Assembly (NCBI GenBank): GCA_030544685.1
Contig: CP086683.1
Coordinates: forward strand, 3,968,001-4,032,000
Length of the DNA: 64,000 bases
Reading direction: 5' to 3'
DNA from: Pseudomonas sp. B21_DOA
GTDB taxonomy: Bacteria; Pseudomonadota; Gammaproteobacteria; Pseudomonadales; Pseudomonadaceae
Position 1 is the stretch's first letter. Each line of letters opens with the position of its first letter. The notes beneath the pieces are model-generated. The model ran no database searches and was not told the origin of the DNA. It saw only the letters and a program-made list of their open reading frames with translations. The translations under genes were made by a program, and so were the position numbers. This document shows positions 1 to 8,412 of the stretch, piece after piece.

Positions 1-2
1 GC

Positions 3-1322
3 ATCATCGGCGCAGGACTTTTCGTTGGCTCAGGCCACGCCATCGCCGCCGCAGGACCTGCGGTGCTGCTCGCGTATCTGTTCTCCGGTCTGCTGGTCGT
101 GCTGGTCATGCGCATGCTCGGTGAAATGGCCGTGGCGCATCCCGACACCGGCTCGTTTTCCACCTACGCCGATCAAGCCATTGGCCGCTGGGCCGGCTTC
201 ACCATCGGCTGGCTCTACTGGTGGTTCTGGGTGCTGGTGATTCCCATCGAAGCACTGGCCGCCGGGCACGTGCTCAACCAGTGGTTTCCCCAGGTCGATG
301 CGTGGTTATTCGCCTTGCTGTCGATCGTGCTGCTGGTGATTACCAACCTGTTCAGCGTGTCGAAATACGGCGAGTTCGAATTCTGGTTCGCCATGGCCAA
401 GGTCATCGCGATCATCGGTTTCATCGGCTTGGGCTTTGCGGTGCTGATGGGCTGGATTCCCGAGCGCGAAGCCAGTGGCTTGAGCACGCTGATGGCCGAG
501 CACGGCGGCTTTGCGCCGAACGGCATGTCGGCGGTGGTCGGCGCGTTCATCACCATCATGTTCAGTTTCATCGGCACCGAAGCGGTGACCATTGCCGCTG
601 CGGAATCGAACAATCCGGCGCAGAACATCGCCAAGGCCACGCGCTCGGTGATCTGGCGTATCGGCATTTTTTATTTGCTGTCGATCTTCGTGGTGATTTC
701 CGTGGTGCCTTGGAATGACTCGCAGCTCGCCTCGGTCGGTTCCTACCAGCGCGCACTGGAACTGATGAACATTCCTAACGCCAAATTCCTCGTCGACGTG
801 GTCGTATTGATCGCGGTGGCCAGTTGCATGAACTCGTCGATCTACATTTCCTCGCGCATGCTCTATTCGCTGGGCCGACGCGGCGACGCGCCGCCGGCAT
901 TGAAGGTGACTTCGGCCGCCGGCGTGCCACGCGCTGCGGTCATTGCCAGCACGGTGATCGGCGCAGGCGTGACGTTACTCAGCTATTTCATGCCGGCCGG
1001 GCTGTTTCAGTTCCTGCTCGCCAGCTCCGGCGCGATTGCCTTGCTGGTGTATCTGGTGATCGCCATTTCGCAGTTGCGCATGCGCCGCCGCCTGGAACGG
1101 GAAAAGGTCGAACTGACCCTGCGCATGTGGCTGTTTCCCTGGCTCACCTGGCTGGTCATTGCCTTCATCTGCGCCGCTCTGGCAGTGATGATGATCACCC
1201 CTGAACATCGCCTGGAAGTGACTTCGACCATTGGCCTGGCGCTGCTGATCTCGTTCATTGGCCTGGTCACCAGCCGCCAGCACCGGCCGGCGGGCAGGGT
1301 GGCGGCTGTTAGCAAAGCCTAA
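3..1322 (+). CDS. GABA/amino-acid permease (APC family), 5' truncated by window
   Basis: Inner-membrane amino-acid:proton symporter of the APC superfamily, closest in feel to GabP-type permeases. The reading frame is open from the first bases of the window, where the TM1 motif IIGAGLFVGSG is visible, so the N-terminus lies outside. About twelve hydrophobic segments follow, with the family pattern FIGTEAVTIAAAES in the middle and SSRMLYSLGRRGDAP after TM8, and a basic cytoplasmic tail. About 440 residues are visible; full-length homologues are about 460. The exact substrate (GABA, proline or an aromatic amino acid) cannot be fixed from sequence alone. No operon partner is visible; the next genes are on the opposite strand. 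Confidence 0.88.
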   Translation: MIGAGLFVGSGHAIAAAGPAVLLAYLFSGLLVVLVMRMLGEMAVAHPDTGSFSTYADQAIGRWAGFTIGWLYWWFWVLVIPIEALAAGHVLNQWFPQVDAWLFALLSIVLLVITNLFSVSKYGEFEFWFAMAKVIAIIGFIGLGFAVLMGWIPEREASGLSTLMAEHGGFAPNGMSAVVGAFITIMFSFIGTEAVTIAAAESNNPAQNIAKATRSVIWRIGIFYLLSIFVVISVVPWNDSQLASVGSYQRALELMNIPNAKFLVDVVVLIAVASCMNSSIYISSRMLYSLGRRGDAPPALKVTSAAGVPRAAVIASTVIGAGVTLLSYFMPAGLFQFLLASSGAIALLVYLVIAISQLRMRRRLEREKVELTLRMWLFPWLTWLVIAFICAALAVMMITPEHRLEVTSTIGLALLISFIGLVTSRQHRPAGRVAAVSKA

Positions 1323-1531
1323 GCAAACAACGCTTTGAGCCCACGGGAAAACCAGCCGTTCGGGCTCGAAGGTAGAGGCTCGTGTTGACTGAGTGCGCCA
1401 GTCAACGCGCAGGTTTCACCGGCGAGTGAACCCATCAATTGCGGCAGCAAAAAGCTGCGTTCGCATTCACTGGCGGACAGTCCGGTGTTCTCTTGCGGCC
1501 ACACGACGTTGGTTTCTGCATACGGCTTCAT
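1319..1531 (-). CDS. small conserved-type protein (70 aa), operon tail
   Basis: Small soluble protein of unknown function starting MKPYAETNVVWPQENTG. The start is chosen because a strong GAGGAGG Shine-Dalgarno lies 6 nt upstream of this ATG (about 1538-1544), whereas the upstream alternative start has none. It begins only 18 nt after the stop of the PNPOx/oxidoreductase fusion and is surely cotranscribed with it. It has no signal peptide or membrane segment. Two Cys residues lie in the middle. I do not recognise the family; association with the flavin/iron-sulfur enzyme upstream suggests an accessory role, but that is inference. Confidence 0.6.
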   Translation of the reverse strand: MKPYAETNVVWPQENTGLSASECERSFLLPQLMGSLAGETCALTGALSQHEPLPSSPNGWFSRGLKALFA

Positions 1532-1549
1532 GGCGCACCTCCTCAACAT

Positions 1550-3601
1550 TCAAACGTCCAGCACCAGGGTTTCGCTGCCCTGCGCCGGGGCGGCGCAGCA
1601 AATCAGCACTTCGTCGTTCGCCAGGCGCATGGCCGGCGGGGTGAGGTAATGCACCTGGCCGCTGGTAAGGCGGGTTTTGCAGGTGCCGCACGAGCCGCCG
1701 CGACAGCTGAACTCCGGATTCAAGCCACGTGCCTCGGCCAGTTCCAGCAAGGTGCCGCTGCCCGGTTCCCAGCGTGCTTCCTTGCCGGACTTGGCAAACA
1801 ACACCTTGACCGGTTCTTCGGCGACCGGCACTTGCGGCGGCGCCGGGGTGCTGATTTCGACGTCGCGGATCAGCGTCGACGGGCCGAAGGTTTCGGCGTG
1901 GATGCGATCATCGGGAATGCGCATTTTGCGCAGGCCGTCGTACAGCGCCTGAGTGAAGCTGCCCGGACCGCACAGGTAGAAATCGTAGTCATCCAGCGGC
2001 AGCAGGCTTTTCAGCAAGGCGATGTCGATGCGCCCGGCATGATCGTAACCCTGCGCTGTTGCGTCCAGCGGCGGCTGGCTGACCACGCGCAGCACTTGGA
2101 CCTTGTCGCCTGCACGCGCGGCCAAGGCGTCGATTTCATCGCGAAAGGCCAGATCCTCGACGGTGCGACTGCTTTGCACCACCCAGGTCGGGCGCATGCG
2201 GCTGATGCGTTTGCCCTGATAGACCACCTCGCGCAGCATCGACAGCAACGGCGTCACCCCAACCCCTGCGGCCAACAGCACCAGTGGCCGGCGTTCGGTG
2301 GCGTCGACGGTGAAATCGCCTTGCGGCGCGCGCGCTTCGATCAAGTCCAATGCCTGCACCCGATCATGCAGATGCGAAGACACCGAGCCATCGCGTTTGA
2401 CGCTGATGCGCAGGAACTCGTCCGACGGCGCGCTGGACACGCTATAGGTGCGGATCGATGCGGCGTCCTGACCGTCGAGCAAGACCTTGATCGGCAAGTG
2501 CTGGCCCGGTTCGAAGCGCGGCAGGCCGAAGCCGTCGTTGGCTTGCAGGTAAAAGGAACGGATCTGCGGACTCTCGTCGACCACCCGCGTGACGTGCAGC
2601 GCGCGCCATTGATTGCGCAGCGCCTCGGCCTGCAAACGCTCGCGGGTCTGTTCCCAGCTGCCGGTCATTTGCGAGTTGGGCGAATCGCCTTGCGGCTGCT
2701 CGGCCCAGCGCAGTGGCAGCGCGGCCTGACGGTAAACGATGCGCTGCGGCTTGAAGCGCCACAGGCGCTCGGCGCCCTGGAACGCGGCGATTTGCGGATC
2801 GTCGAGCAGCACTTCTGCGCTGCCGGTCATCTGCAACAGATCGCCGCTTTCGAAATCGATAAAGGTCAGCCCGGCGCGCGGGTTGAGCAGGATGTTGCCC
2901 AAGGTGTTGAAGAACAAATTGCCGGAGAAATCCGGGATGGTCAGGGTGCCGTCCTCGTCCATGTGCACGAAGCCGGACTTGCCGCCGCGATGGGACACAT
3001 CGACCTGGCGCTCGCCGTCGCGCACCACGTAAGTGGCCACGTAGAACGAGTCGGCGGCGGTGATCATGTCTCGCACCAAGGGTTCGCTGACCGGCAAGTC
3101 GAGCGCGTTGTCGGTGGTCTCATCGACGAAGGCGTAATGGCGCAGATTGATGTAGCGCGGGCAGTTGCCGTAGGCCTGGGTCACGCTGATCTCGAGGCTG
3201 TCGGCATCGCGGCGGCTGATGTTGCCGTTCATGCGATTGCGCCGACGGGTGTGCAGCTCGATGCCGAGCATGCCGATCGCATCGCCGGGTTGCAGGCCTT
3301 GATTGGCCGGGTCATTGGGCTGCGCGTCGAGTTTGATCTTCAGAACCTGTGGTGACGGCGAATCCATGAACCCCGGTTGACCGGTGCGCAGCGTCGCCCA
3401 CGGATCGCCCTGGCTATCAACGGCACCGAGCACGACGAAGGGCAGTTGCGCATAGAACTCGCGGTGCTGGTCCGGCATCCAGTCGCGGGCCAGTTGCCGC
3501 TGGCCGACACCGACCATCATCTCCACCGCGCCGACGGCACGTTGCAGGGTCAGCTCACCTTCATGCCAGGGCGAGGGCTGCGGTTTCGACGCTGTGTCCA
3601 T
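1550..3601 (-). CDS. PNPOx-like / FNR / 2Fe-2S ferredoxin fusion oxidoreductase
   Basis: Three-domain electron-transfer protein of about 683 residues. The N-terminal ~300 residues are a pyridoxamine-phosphate-oxidase-like split barrel (LPFVVLGAVDSQGDPWATL, FFNTLGNILLNPRAGL) expected to bind FMN. The middle ~260 residues are a ferredoxin-NADP reductase module with RTYSVSSAPSDEFLRISVK for flavin and GVGVTPLLSM plus YLCGPGSFTQ for NAD(P). The last ~85 residues are a plant-type 2Fe-2S ferredoxin, CRGGSCGTC followed by a distal Cys near the C-terminus. The start was chosen for a GAGGAG site 7 nt upstream. Such fusions are known but their substrates mostly are not. A paired operator-like repeat lies upstream (3717-3781). 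Confidence 0.87.
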   Translation of the reverse strand: MDTASKPQPSPWHEGELTLQRAVGAVEMMVGVGQRQLARDWMPDQHREFYAQLPFVVLGAVDSQGDPWATLRTGQPGFMDSPSPQVLKIKLDAQPNDPANQGLQPGDAIGMLGIELHTRRRNRMNGNISRRDADSLEISVTQAYGNCPRYINLRHYAFVDETTDNALDLPVSEPLVRDMITAADSFYVATYVVRDGERQVDVSHRGGKSGFVHMDEDGTLTIPDFSGNLFFNTLGNILLNPRAGLTFIDFESGDLLQMTGSAEVLLDDPQIAAFQGAERLWRFKPQRIVYRQAALPLRWAEQPQGDSPNSQMTGSWEQTRERLQAEALRNQWRALHVTRVVDESPQIRSFYLQANDGFGLPRFEPGQHLPIKVLLDGQDAASIRTYSVSSAPSDEFLRISVKRDGSVSSHLHDRVQALDLIEARAPQGDFTVDATERRPLVLLAAGVGVTPLLSMLREVVYQGKRISRMRPTWVVQSSRTVEDLAFRDEIDALAARAGDKVQVLRVVSQPPLDATAQGYDHAGRIDIALLKSLLPLDDYDFYLCGPGSFTQALYDGLRKMRIPDDRIHAETFGPSTLIRDVEISTPAPPQVPVAEEPVKVLFAKSGKEARWEPGSGTLLELAEARGLNPEFSCRGGSCGTCKTRLTSGQVHYLTPPAMRLANDEVLICCAAPAQGSETLVLDV

Positions 3602-3716
3602 TTCGATTCTCCTCGGGTGCAAACGGGCCGGTGAGCCGCCAGGGGCTGAAGCTCAAGTGGGCTCATGTTCGCCCTCGGCCGGTTGCGAGGGAATGGCCAG
3701 AAACTGCAATCCACTG

Positions 3717-3781
3717 TTTCACTCGGTGAAATGATCCCTGCGCGCGCCTAAGGAGGCGGGTGATTATTTCACTGGCTGAAA
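3717..3781. promoter_or_regulatory. two TTTCACT-N-GTGAAA type inverted repeats, 50 bp apart
   Basis: Two 15-bp imperfect palindromes, TTTCACTCGGTGAAA at 3717-3731 and TTTCACTGGCTGAAA at 3767-3781, lie in the divergent intergenic region between the PNPOx fusion (minus) and the glutathione S-transferase (plus). Their starts are exactly 50 bp apart, about five helical turns, placing both on one face of the DNA. This is the usual arrangement for a cooperatively bound dimeric repressor or activator. The cognate regulator is not identified. Confidence 0.55.
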
Positions 3782-3886
3782 TGCTCGATTGTATTGGCTG
3801 AGGATTCCGCGATTTGCGGCAGGGGAGCAGGATGAGCCCCATCGACACGATCAGCGGGTCGACCTCAAATAATCCAGGAGCACGTC

Positions 3887-4516
3887 ATGTCCCAGTCAGC
3901 CGTCAAACTGTACCGCCATCCGTTGTCCGGCCACTCGCACCGCGTCGAGTTGATGTTGTCCCTGCTGGATGTGCCGACCGAACTGGTGTTCGTCGACCTG
4001 ATGAAGGGCGCCCACAAAACCCCTGAATTCCTCGCCCTCAACCGTTTCGGCCAGGTGCCGGTGATTGATGACAACGGCACGGTGCTCGCGGATTCCAACG
4101 GCATTCTGGTTTATCTGGCGAGCAAATACGGCAACGGCCAGTGGCTGCCGAGCGATCCGGTCGAGCAAGCCAAGGTGCAGCGTTGGTTATCGGTGGCTGC
4201 CGGGCAGATCAGCTCCGGCCCGGCGACGGCGCGCTTGATCACGGTGTTCGGCGCCGGTTACGACGCGGCTGATGCAATCAAGCGTTCCCACGCTTTATTG
4301 CAAGTGATGGAAGACGAGTTGGCCAACAGCGCATTCCTTGCCGGCGACAAGGCAACCGTTGCCGATGTGGCCGCCTACACTTACGTCGCCCACGCACCGG
4401 AAGGCAATGTCTCGCTCGAGGATTACCCGAATGTGCGGGCGTGGCTGGAACGGGTTGAGGCGCTGCCGAAATTCGTCGGCATGCAGCGCACAGCGGTGGG
4501 CCTGCAAAGCGCTTGA
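3887..4516 (+). CDS. glutathione S-transferase
   Basis: Cytosolic glutathione transferase of 209 residues. The thioredoxin-like N-terminal domain starts with [18 protein letters not shown] (putative catalytic Ser/His region), followed by the cis-Pro motif GQVPVIDD and the glutathione gamma-glutamyl binding [11 protein letters not shown]. The all-helical C-terminal domain includes [18 protein letters not shown], the N-capping/hydrophobic staple typical of GSTs. Monocistronic, with a REP pair just downstream. It is divergent from the PNPOx oxidoreductase and may share its operator region, suggesting a shared stress or xenobiotic response (inference). Confidence 0.92.
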   Translation: MSQSAVKLYRHPLSGHSHRVELMLSLLDVPTELVFVDLMKGAHKTPEFLALNRFGQVPVIDDNGTVLADSNGILVYLASKYGNGQWLPSDPVEQAKVQRWLSVAAGQISSGPATARLITVFGAGYDAADAIKRSHALLQVMEDELANSAFLAGDKATVADVAAYTYVAHAPEGNVSLEDYPNVRAWLERVEALPKFVGMQRTAVGLQSA

Positions 4517-4536
4517 TATCAGCACACGCCGAAACC

Positions 4537-4628
4537 TTGTGGGAGCGGGCTTGCCCGTGATAGCGGTGGGTCATTCAGCATCGTAGTTGACTGACAGGAC
4601 GCCTTCGCGGGCAAGCCCGCTCCCACAG
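4537..4628. repeat. REP pair (REPIN) of the Pseudomonas fluorescens type
   Basis: Two inverted copies of the Pseudomonas REP core: GTGGGAGCGGGCTTGCCCG at about 4539-4557 and its reverse complement CGGGCAAGCCCGCTCCCAC at about 4608-4626, separated by a short spacer. Each can fold into a hairpin, and together they form the doublet (REPIN) mobilised in trans by RAYT transposases. It sits between the 3' end of the GST gene and the LysR gene. Confidence 0.9.
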
Positions 4629-4667
4629 GGCCGGTGGGTTTTCAAAATCTTCGACAGGTCCCCAGCT

Positions 4668-5586
4668 ATGGATCGTTTTCAGGAAATGCGCATGTTCCTG
4701 GCCGTGGCCGAGGAGGGCGGCTTTGCGGCGGCGGCCCGGCGTTTGAACACCTCGCCCCCAGCGTCACCCGCGCCATCGCTGCGCTGGAGCAACGCATCGG
4801 CACGCGTCTGTTGTCGCGCACTACGCGCAGCCTGCATCTGACCGAAGCCGGCCATCGTTATCTGGACGATTGCCGGCGAATCCTTTGCGATGTCGACGAA
4901 GCCGAAGAAGCCGCTGCCGGCAGTTATCGGGTGCCGTGCGGGCACTTGAGCGTGACCGCGTCGGTGTTGTTTGGCGAGCTGTTCATCGCGCCGTTGCTGG
5001 CGCAATACGTCGACGCGTTTCCTTCGGTGCATCTCAAGGCCTTGCTGGTCGATCGCGTGGTGAACATGGCGGAAGAGGGTATCGATGTCGCCGTACGCAT
5101 CGGCCATCTGCACGAAAACAATCAGCATGCAATCAAGGTCGGTGAGGTCCGGCAGGTGATTTGCGGCACCCCGATTACTTCGCCCGCTATGGCCGTCCGC
5201 AACATCCGAACGAGTTGAGCCGCGCCAATATCGTCATGTCGTCCGCCAGTCATTTGCTCAGCGATTGGCAATTCGCCCATGCCGATGGGCCGTTGAGTTT
5301 TCGTTTCGAACCGCGTCTGGTGGTCACCGCGAATCAGGCGGCGATCAACATCGCCAGTTCCGGTTGGGGCATTACCCGGGTGCTGTCTTATCAAGTCGCC
5401 AGCCAGGTTGCGGCCGGTGAACTGGAATTGGTGTTGCAGGCCTTTGAGCCGCCGGCGTTACCGGTGCAACTGGTCTATCTGAAACATCCGCGCGTACCGG
5501 CGAAGGTGCGCACGTTCGTGGACTTTCTCAGCGAGCGGCTACAGCACCATCCAGCGCTGAAAGCCGTGAACAGGGTTCACGGCTAA
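4668..5586 (+). CDS. LysR-family transcriptional regulator (two assembly-type frameshifts)
   Basis: Transcriptional regulator of about 306 residues once two missing C bases are restored, at the C-runs around 4755-4759 and 5169-5172. The N-terminal winged helix begins MDRFQEMRMFLAVAEEGGF and continues AAARRLNTSPPSVTRAI after repair. The recognition region is followed by RTTRSLHLTEAG, the classic LysR linker start. The C-terminal effector domain (VICGTPDYFARYG after repair, then ANQAAINIASSGWGITRV) is intact. Both breaks are homopolymer deletions, so I regard the gene as functional in the organism. The target is unknown; the nearest candidates are the GST or the neighbouring minus-strand hydrolase. 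Confidence 0.85.
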
Positions 5587-5613
5587 CGCTTCAACGTTCA
5601 ACTCAGCGATGAA

Positions 5614-6390
5614 TCACTTCGCCGCAGCAGCGGTTTCGATCAGGCTGGCGACGGCTTTCGGGTTGGACACCATCACCACGTGCGACGCGCCTTTGACCAC
5701 TACGGTCTGCTTGGAGTGCGCGCGCTCGGCCATGAACGCCAGGGCTTGCGCCGGGATGTTCTTGTCCTGATCGCCGTAGACGAAGTACGACGGCACGGTT
5801 TTCCACGCAGGCTCGGTGGCGGCTTCGTTGAGCGCAGCGACGGTCACCGGGCGTTGCGTGGCGGCCATGAGCTTCGCATCTGCCGGGGAAACATCGGCGG
5901 CGAACTGATCGTGGAATTTATCCTGCTGGATGTACAAATCCTTGCCACCATCGGCCAGCTCAACCGGGGCCGACAGGGTCGGGCCAAGGGTGCTGCCGGG
6001 GAAACGCCCGGACAATTCAGCGGCGGTTTCACCCTTTTCCGGGGCGAACGCGGCGACGTACACCAGCGCTTTGACATTGGCATTGCCGTAAGCGGCTTCG
6101 CTGATCACCGGGCCACCGTACGAGTGGCCGACCAGCACCACCGGGGTTTTCACGCTGGCCAGCACATCCGCCACCGATTGCGCATCGCCCTTGACCGAGC
6201 GCAGCGGGTTGGCGGCGGCGATCACCGGGTAGCCATCCTTCTCGAGAATCCTGACCACGCCGTTCCAACTGCTCGAATCGGCAAAGGCACCGTGCACTAG
6301 CACTACGGTAGGTTTAACCGGCGCAGCGAACGCGGCAGTGGCACCGAACATGGCGGCGGTAAGGGCGAGGGTAGCGAAGACTTTGTTCAT
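5614..6390 (-). CDS. secreted alpha/beta hydrolase
   Basis: Periplasmic or secreted alpha/beta-fold hydrolase of 258 residues. A Sec signal peptide is clear (MNKVFATLALTAAMFGATAAFA, cleavage after AFA). The oxyanion region VLVHGAFADSSSW, nucleophile elbow GHSYGG (Ser) and the C-terminal GASHVVMVSNP (catalytic His) are all present. The family is often annotated as alpha/beta hydrolase or putative signal-peptide esterase and accepts small esters. The start was chosen at the signal-peptide Met, with AGGA 8 nt upstream. It lies downstream of an AraC regulator on the same strand, with a perfect 16-bp palindrome in the gap, suggesting regulated expression. Confidence 0.9.
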   Translation of the reverse strand: MNKVFATLALTAAMFGATAAFAAPVKPTVVLVHGAFADSSSWNGVVRILEKDGYPVIAAANPLRSVKGDAQSVADVLASVKTPVVLVGHSYGGPVISEAAYGNANVKALVYVAAFAPEKGETAAELSGRFPGSTLGPTLSAPVELADGGKDLYIQQDKFHDQFAADVSPADAKLMAATQRPVTVAALNEAATEPAWKTVPSYFVYGDQDKNIPAQALAFMAERAHSKQTVVVKGASHVVMVSNPKAVASLIETAAAAK

Positions 6391-6438
6391 GGTGATGTCC
6401 TGTCGATTGGTTAATGTAGGAATGGAAGCGACAGGGTT

Positions 6439-6454
6439 ATTTAGCGCGCTAAAT
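6439..6454. promoter_or_regulatory. perfect 16-bp palindrome ATTTAGCGCGCTAAAT
   Basis: Perfect dyad located 49 bp upstream of the alpha/beta hydrolase start codon, i.e. in its promoter region. Eight-base half-sites without a spacer suggest a homodimeric MarR/TetR/GntR-type regulator rather than the neighbouring AraC protein, whose sites are normally direct repeats. Confidence 0.5.
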
Positions 6455-6545
6455 GTGTCAGTTATGTGTGCGCACGGCCGGCCTTCGCATGCGTGTGTAT
6501 CTGTGTTGGCGAAAGCTACACGCTGATACAAAGCGATCCATCCAT

Positions 6546-7451
6546 TCAGATCGCGCGGCGAATCTTGCCCGGGGCCTCGCCGTAAGTTTCCTTGAATTTC
6601 TTGCTGAATGCAGCTTGCGACTGATAGCCGACCTGCACGGCAATATCGTTAAGGCCCAGATGCGAATGGCTGAGCAGACTGAACGCCAGCTCCATGCGCA
6701 ACTGGGTCAGCAGCACCCACGGCGACACGCCAGCGACTCGGGCGAAGGTGCGCATGAACGTCGCGCGGGACATGTTCGCGGTGTCGGCCATGGCTTCGAT
6801 GGTCCATTCGTGCGCCGGATTGGCCAGTATCGCCTGACAGGTGCGGCCGAGGCGCTGGTCGCCGAGCAGCGCCAGGGTGCTTTGGGCTTGATCGGCACGG
6901 ACCAGGTGCGCACGCAGGATCAAGGTGAACAAGGCCTGGGACAGTGAATCGAGAAGAAAGCGCGCGCCCGGCTGCTCGCTGTCGGCTTCGCTGCGCAACA
7001 GCGCAATCAGGGCTGTCAGCGGCGCATCCACCGGCAAACCATCGTTGGCAATCAACAGGTAATCGGGGAGGGCGGCGAACAGCATCGACGCGCGGTTGTA
7101 ATGAAAGCCACCGCAGAGCATGTCCAGATCGGCGCTCGCCCCACCGAGCCGATAGATCGGCAACACCCCGCCTGGAATCAGCGTTGGCAGCATTGGCGCT
7201 ACATCTTTACCGCCGCTGTGCAGCACATGCGGCGTGCCCCGTGGCAACAAAAGAATGTCGCCGGCGCGCATCGCCAGGCGTTGCCCGCTGGCCAGCTCAA
7301 CCCGGCATTCACCCTTGAGCACGATGTGATAGGGCGCCTTGCCCAAGGCTTCCTGTTGATGATCGCGCGCCCAGTCGCCTTGAAACTGGCAACGCAGATC
7401 GAGGCTGCCGCGCACGTTGGCCAGGCTGATGAGCTTATCGAGCGAGTTCAT
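6546..7451 (-). CDS. AraC-family transcriptional regulator (cupin sensor)
   Basis: Regulator of about 301 residues. The N-terminal half is an AraC-type cupin sensor domain (KAPYHIVLKGECRVEL, LLLPRGTPHVLHSG) of the kind found in regulators next to oxidoreductases and hydrolases. The C-terminal ~100 residues are the double helix-turn-helix: WTIEAMADTANMSRATFMRTF and then LNDIAVQVGYQSQAAFSKKF, ending GEAPGKIRR. Start is MNSLDKL; a Met two codons upstream is also possible. It likely controls the alpha/beta hydrolase downstream on the same strand or the divergent DUF417/DUF2790 genes. Confidence 0.9.
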   Translation of the reverse strand: MNSLDKLISLANVRGSLDLRCQFQGDWARDHQQEALGKAPYHIVLKGECRVELASGQRLAMRAGDILLLPRGTPHVLHSGGKDVAPMLPTLIPGGVLPIYRLGGASADLDMLCGGFHYNRASMLFAALPDYLLIANDGLPVDAPLTALIALLRSEADSEQPGARFLLDSLSQALFTLILRAHLVRADQAQSTLALLGDQRLGRTCQAILANPAHEWTIEAMADTANMSRATFMRTFARVAGVSPWVLLTQLRMELAFSLLSHSHLGLNDIAVQVGYQSQAAFSKKFKETYGEAPGKIRRAI

Positions 7452-7577
7452 TGGCACCCATCACGATGGAAATCCGCAAAGTTGAGACGATTGAGCAAGA
7501 CGTTGAGCATGACCGACAAAAGCGCGATTCGGTAGCACCGCAGACTGACTCCACTTTCATTGATCTGGAGAAGTCGC

Positions 7578-8153
7578 ATGTTCACCTCAATCAACGCCGG
7601 ACTACAACAGCTCGGCAAACTCGATCGCCTCGGTATCCCGCTGATGCGCGTGGCCATCGCCATCGTCTTCCTGTGGATCGGCGCGCTGAAATTCGTCCCG
7701 TACGAAGCCGACAGCATCACGCCCTTCGTCGCCAACAGCCCGGTGATGTCGTTCTTCTACGAACACCCGCAAGACTACAAGGCGCACCTGACCCATGAGG
7801 GCGAGCTGAACGCCGACAAGCGCACCTGGCAGACCGCGAACAACACCTACGGCTTTTCCACCGGGCTTGGCGTGGTGGAAATCCTCATCGGTCTGCTGGT
7901 CCTGTCCAACCCGCTGTCCCGCCGCACCGGCCTGCTCGGTGGCGCGCTGGCGTTCGCTACGCCGCTGGTGACCCTGAGCTTTCTGGTCACCACGCCTGAA
8001 GCCTGGGTCGCTGCGCTGGGCGATGGTCAGCATGGCTTTCCCTATCTGTCCGGCGCCGGACGCCTGGTGCTCAAAGACGTCCTGATGCTCGCCGGAGCGC
8101 TGCCGGTCATGGCCGATTCCGCGCGCCAATTGCTGACTGAACGTCAGGCCTGA
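7578..8153 (+). CDS. DUF417 family inner-membrane protein (YkgB-like)
   Basis: Integral membrane protein of 191 residues with four predicted TM segments (IPLMRVAIAIVFLWIGALKF; VVEILIGLLVLSNPL; GLLGGALAFATPLVTLSFLVT; LVLKDVLMLAGALPV). It belongs to DUF417, related to E. coli YkgB/RclC, which responds to reactive chlorine; the function is otherwise unknown. Start chosen at MFTSINAG because GGAGAAG lies 5 nt upstream. The DUF2790 gene follows 30 nt downstream and is probably cotranscribed. The divergent AraC regulator parallels the RclR/RclABC arrangement of E. coli, suggesting oxidant control (inference). Confidence 0.88.
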   Translation: MFTSINAGLQQLGKLDRLGIPLMRVAIAIVFLWIGALKFVPYEADSITPFVANSPVMSFFYEHPQDYKAHLTHEGELNADKRTWQTANNTYGFSTGLGVVEILIGLLVLSNPLSRRTGLLGGALAFATPLVTLSFLVTTPEAWVAALGDGQHGFPYLSGAGRLVLKDVLMLAGALPVMADSARQLLTERQA

Positions 8154-8183
8154 ATTCCTTCCCCTTTATAGAGAGATCACACC

Positions 8184-8411
8184 ATGAAAACGTTTATTGC
8201 TTTGACCCTCACCATCCTCGCCGGCAACGTCTTCGCCGCCACCGAACCTGCGCAGATCGGCGTGCCACTGGATATCGCCAAAACCATCAGCATCACCGAC
8301 ACCAGCGCCGCCTGCGGAATTGTTCCGGTGGAGGTCGTCTATGAAGACAGCCACGGCCAGCGGCATGTCGCCACGTACAACGTGCTCGGCAATGGCTGCG
8401 GTGGCGATTAG
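8184..8411 (+). CDS. DUF2790 family small periplasmic protein
   Basis: 75-residue secreted protein. Signal peptide MKTFIALTLTILAGNVFA, then a mature domain with CGIVPVEVVYEDSHGQRHVATY and a near-terminal Cys (NGCGGD), likely one disulfide. This matches the Pseudomonas DUF2790 family, small periplasmic proteins frequently induced by stress or metals. An AGAGAG site precedes the ATG. Cotranscribed with the DUF417 gene. Confidence 0.85.
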   Translation: MKTFIALTLTILAGNVFAATEPAQIGVPLDIAKTISITDTSAACGIVPVEVVYEDSHGQRHVATYNVLGNGCGGD

Positions 8412-8412
8412 C

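Noticed and set aside
1439..3355. Long open frame on the plus strand opposite the PNPOx fusion
   Set aside because: GC-rich antisense shadow; no family features, while the minus strand has a complete three-domain enzyme.
5614..6531. Longer N-terminus for the secreted alpha/beta hydrolase
   Set aside because: It would place the signal peptide internally and lacks a ribosome binding site; the Met at 6390 fits both.
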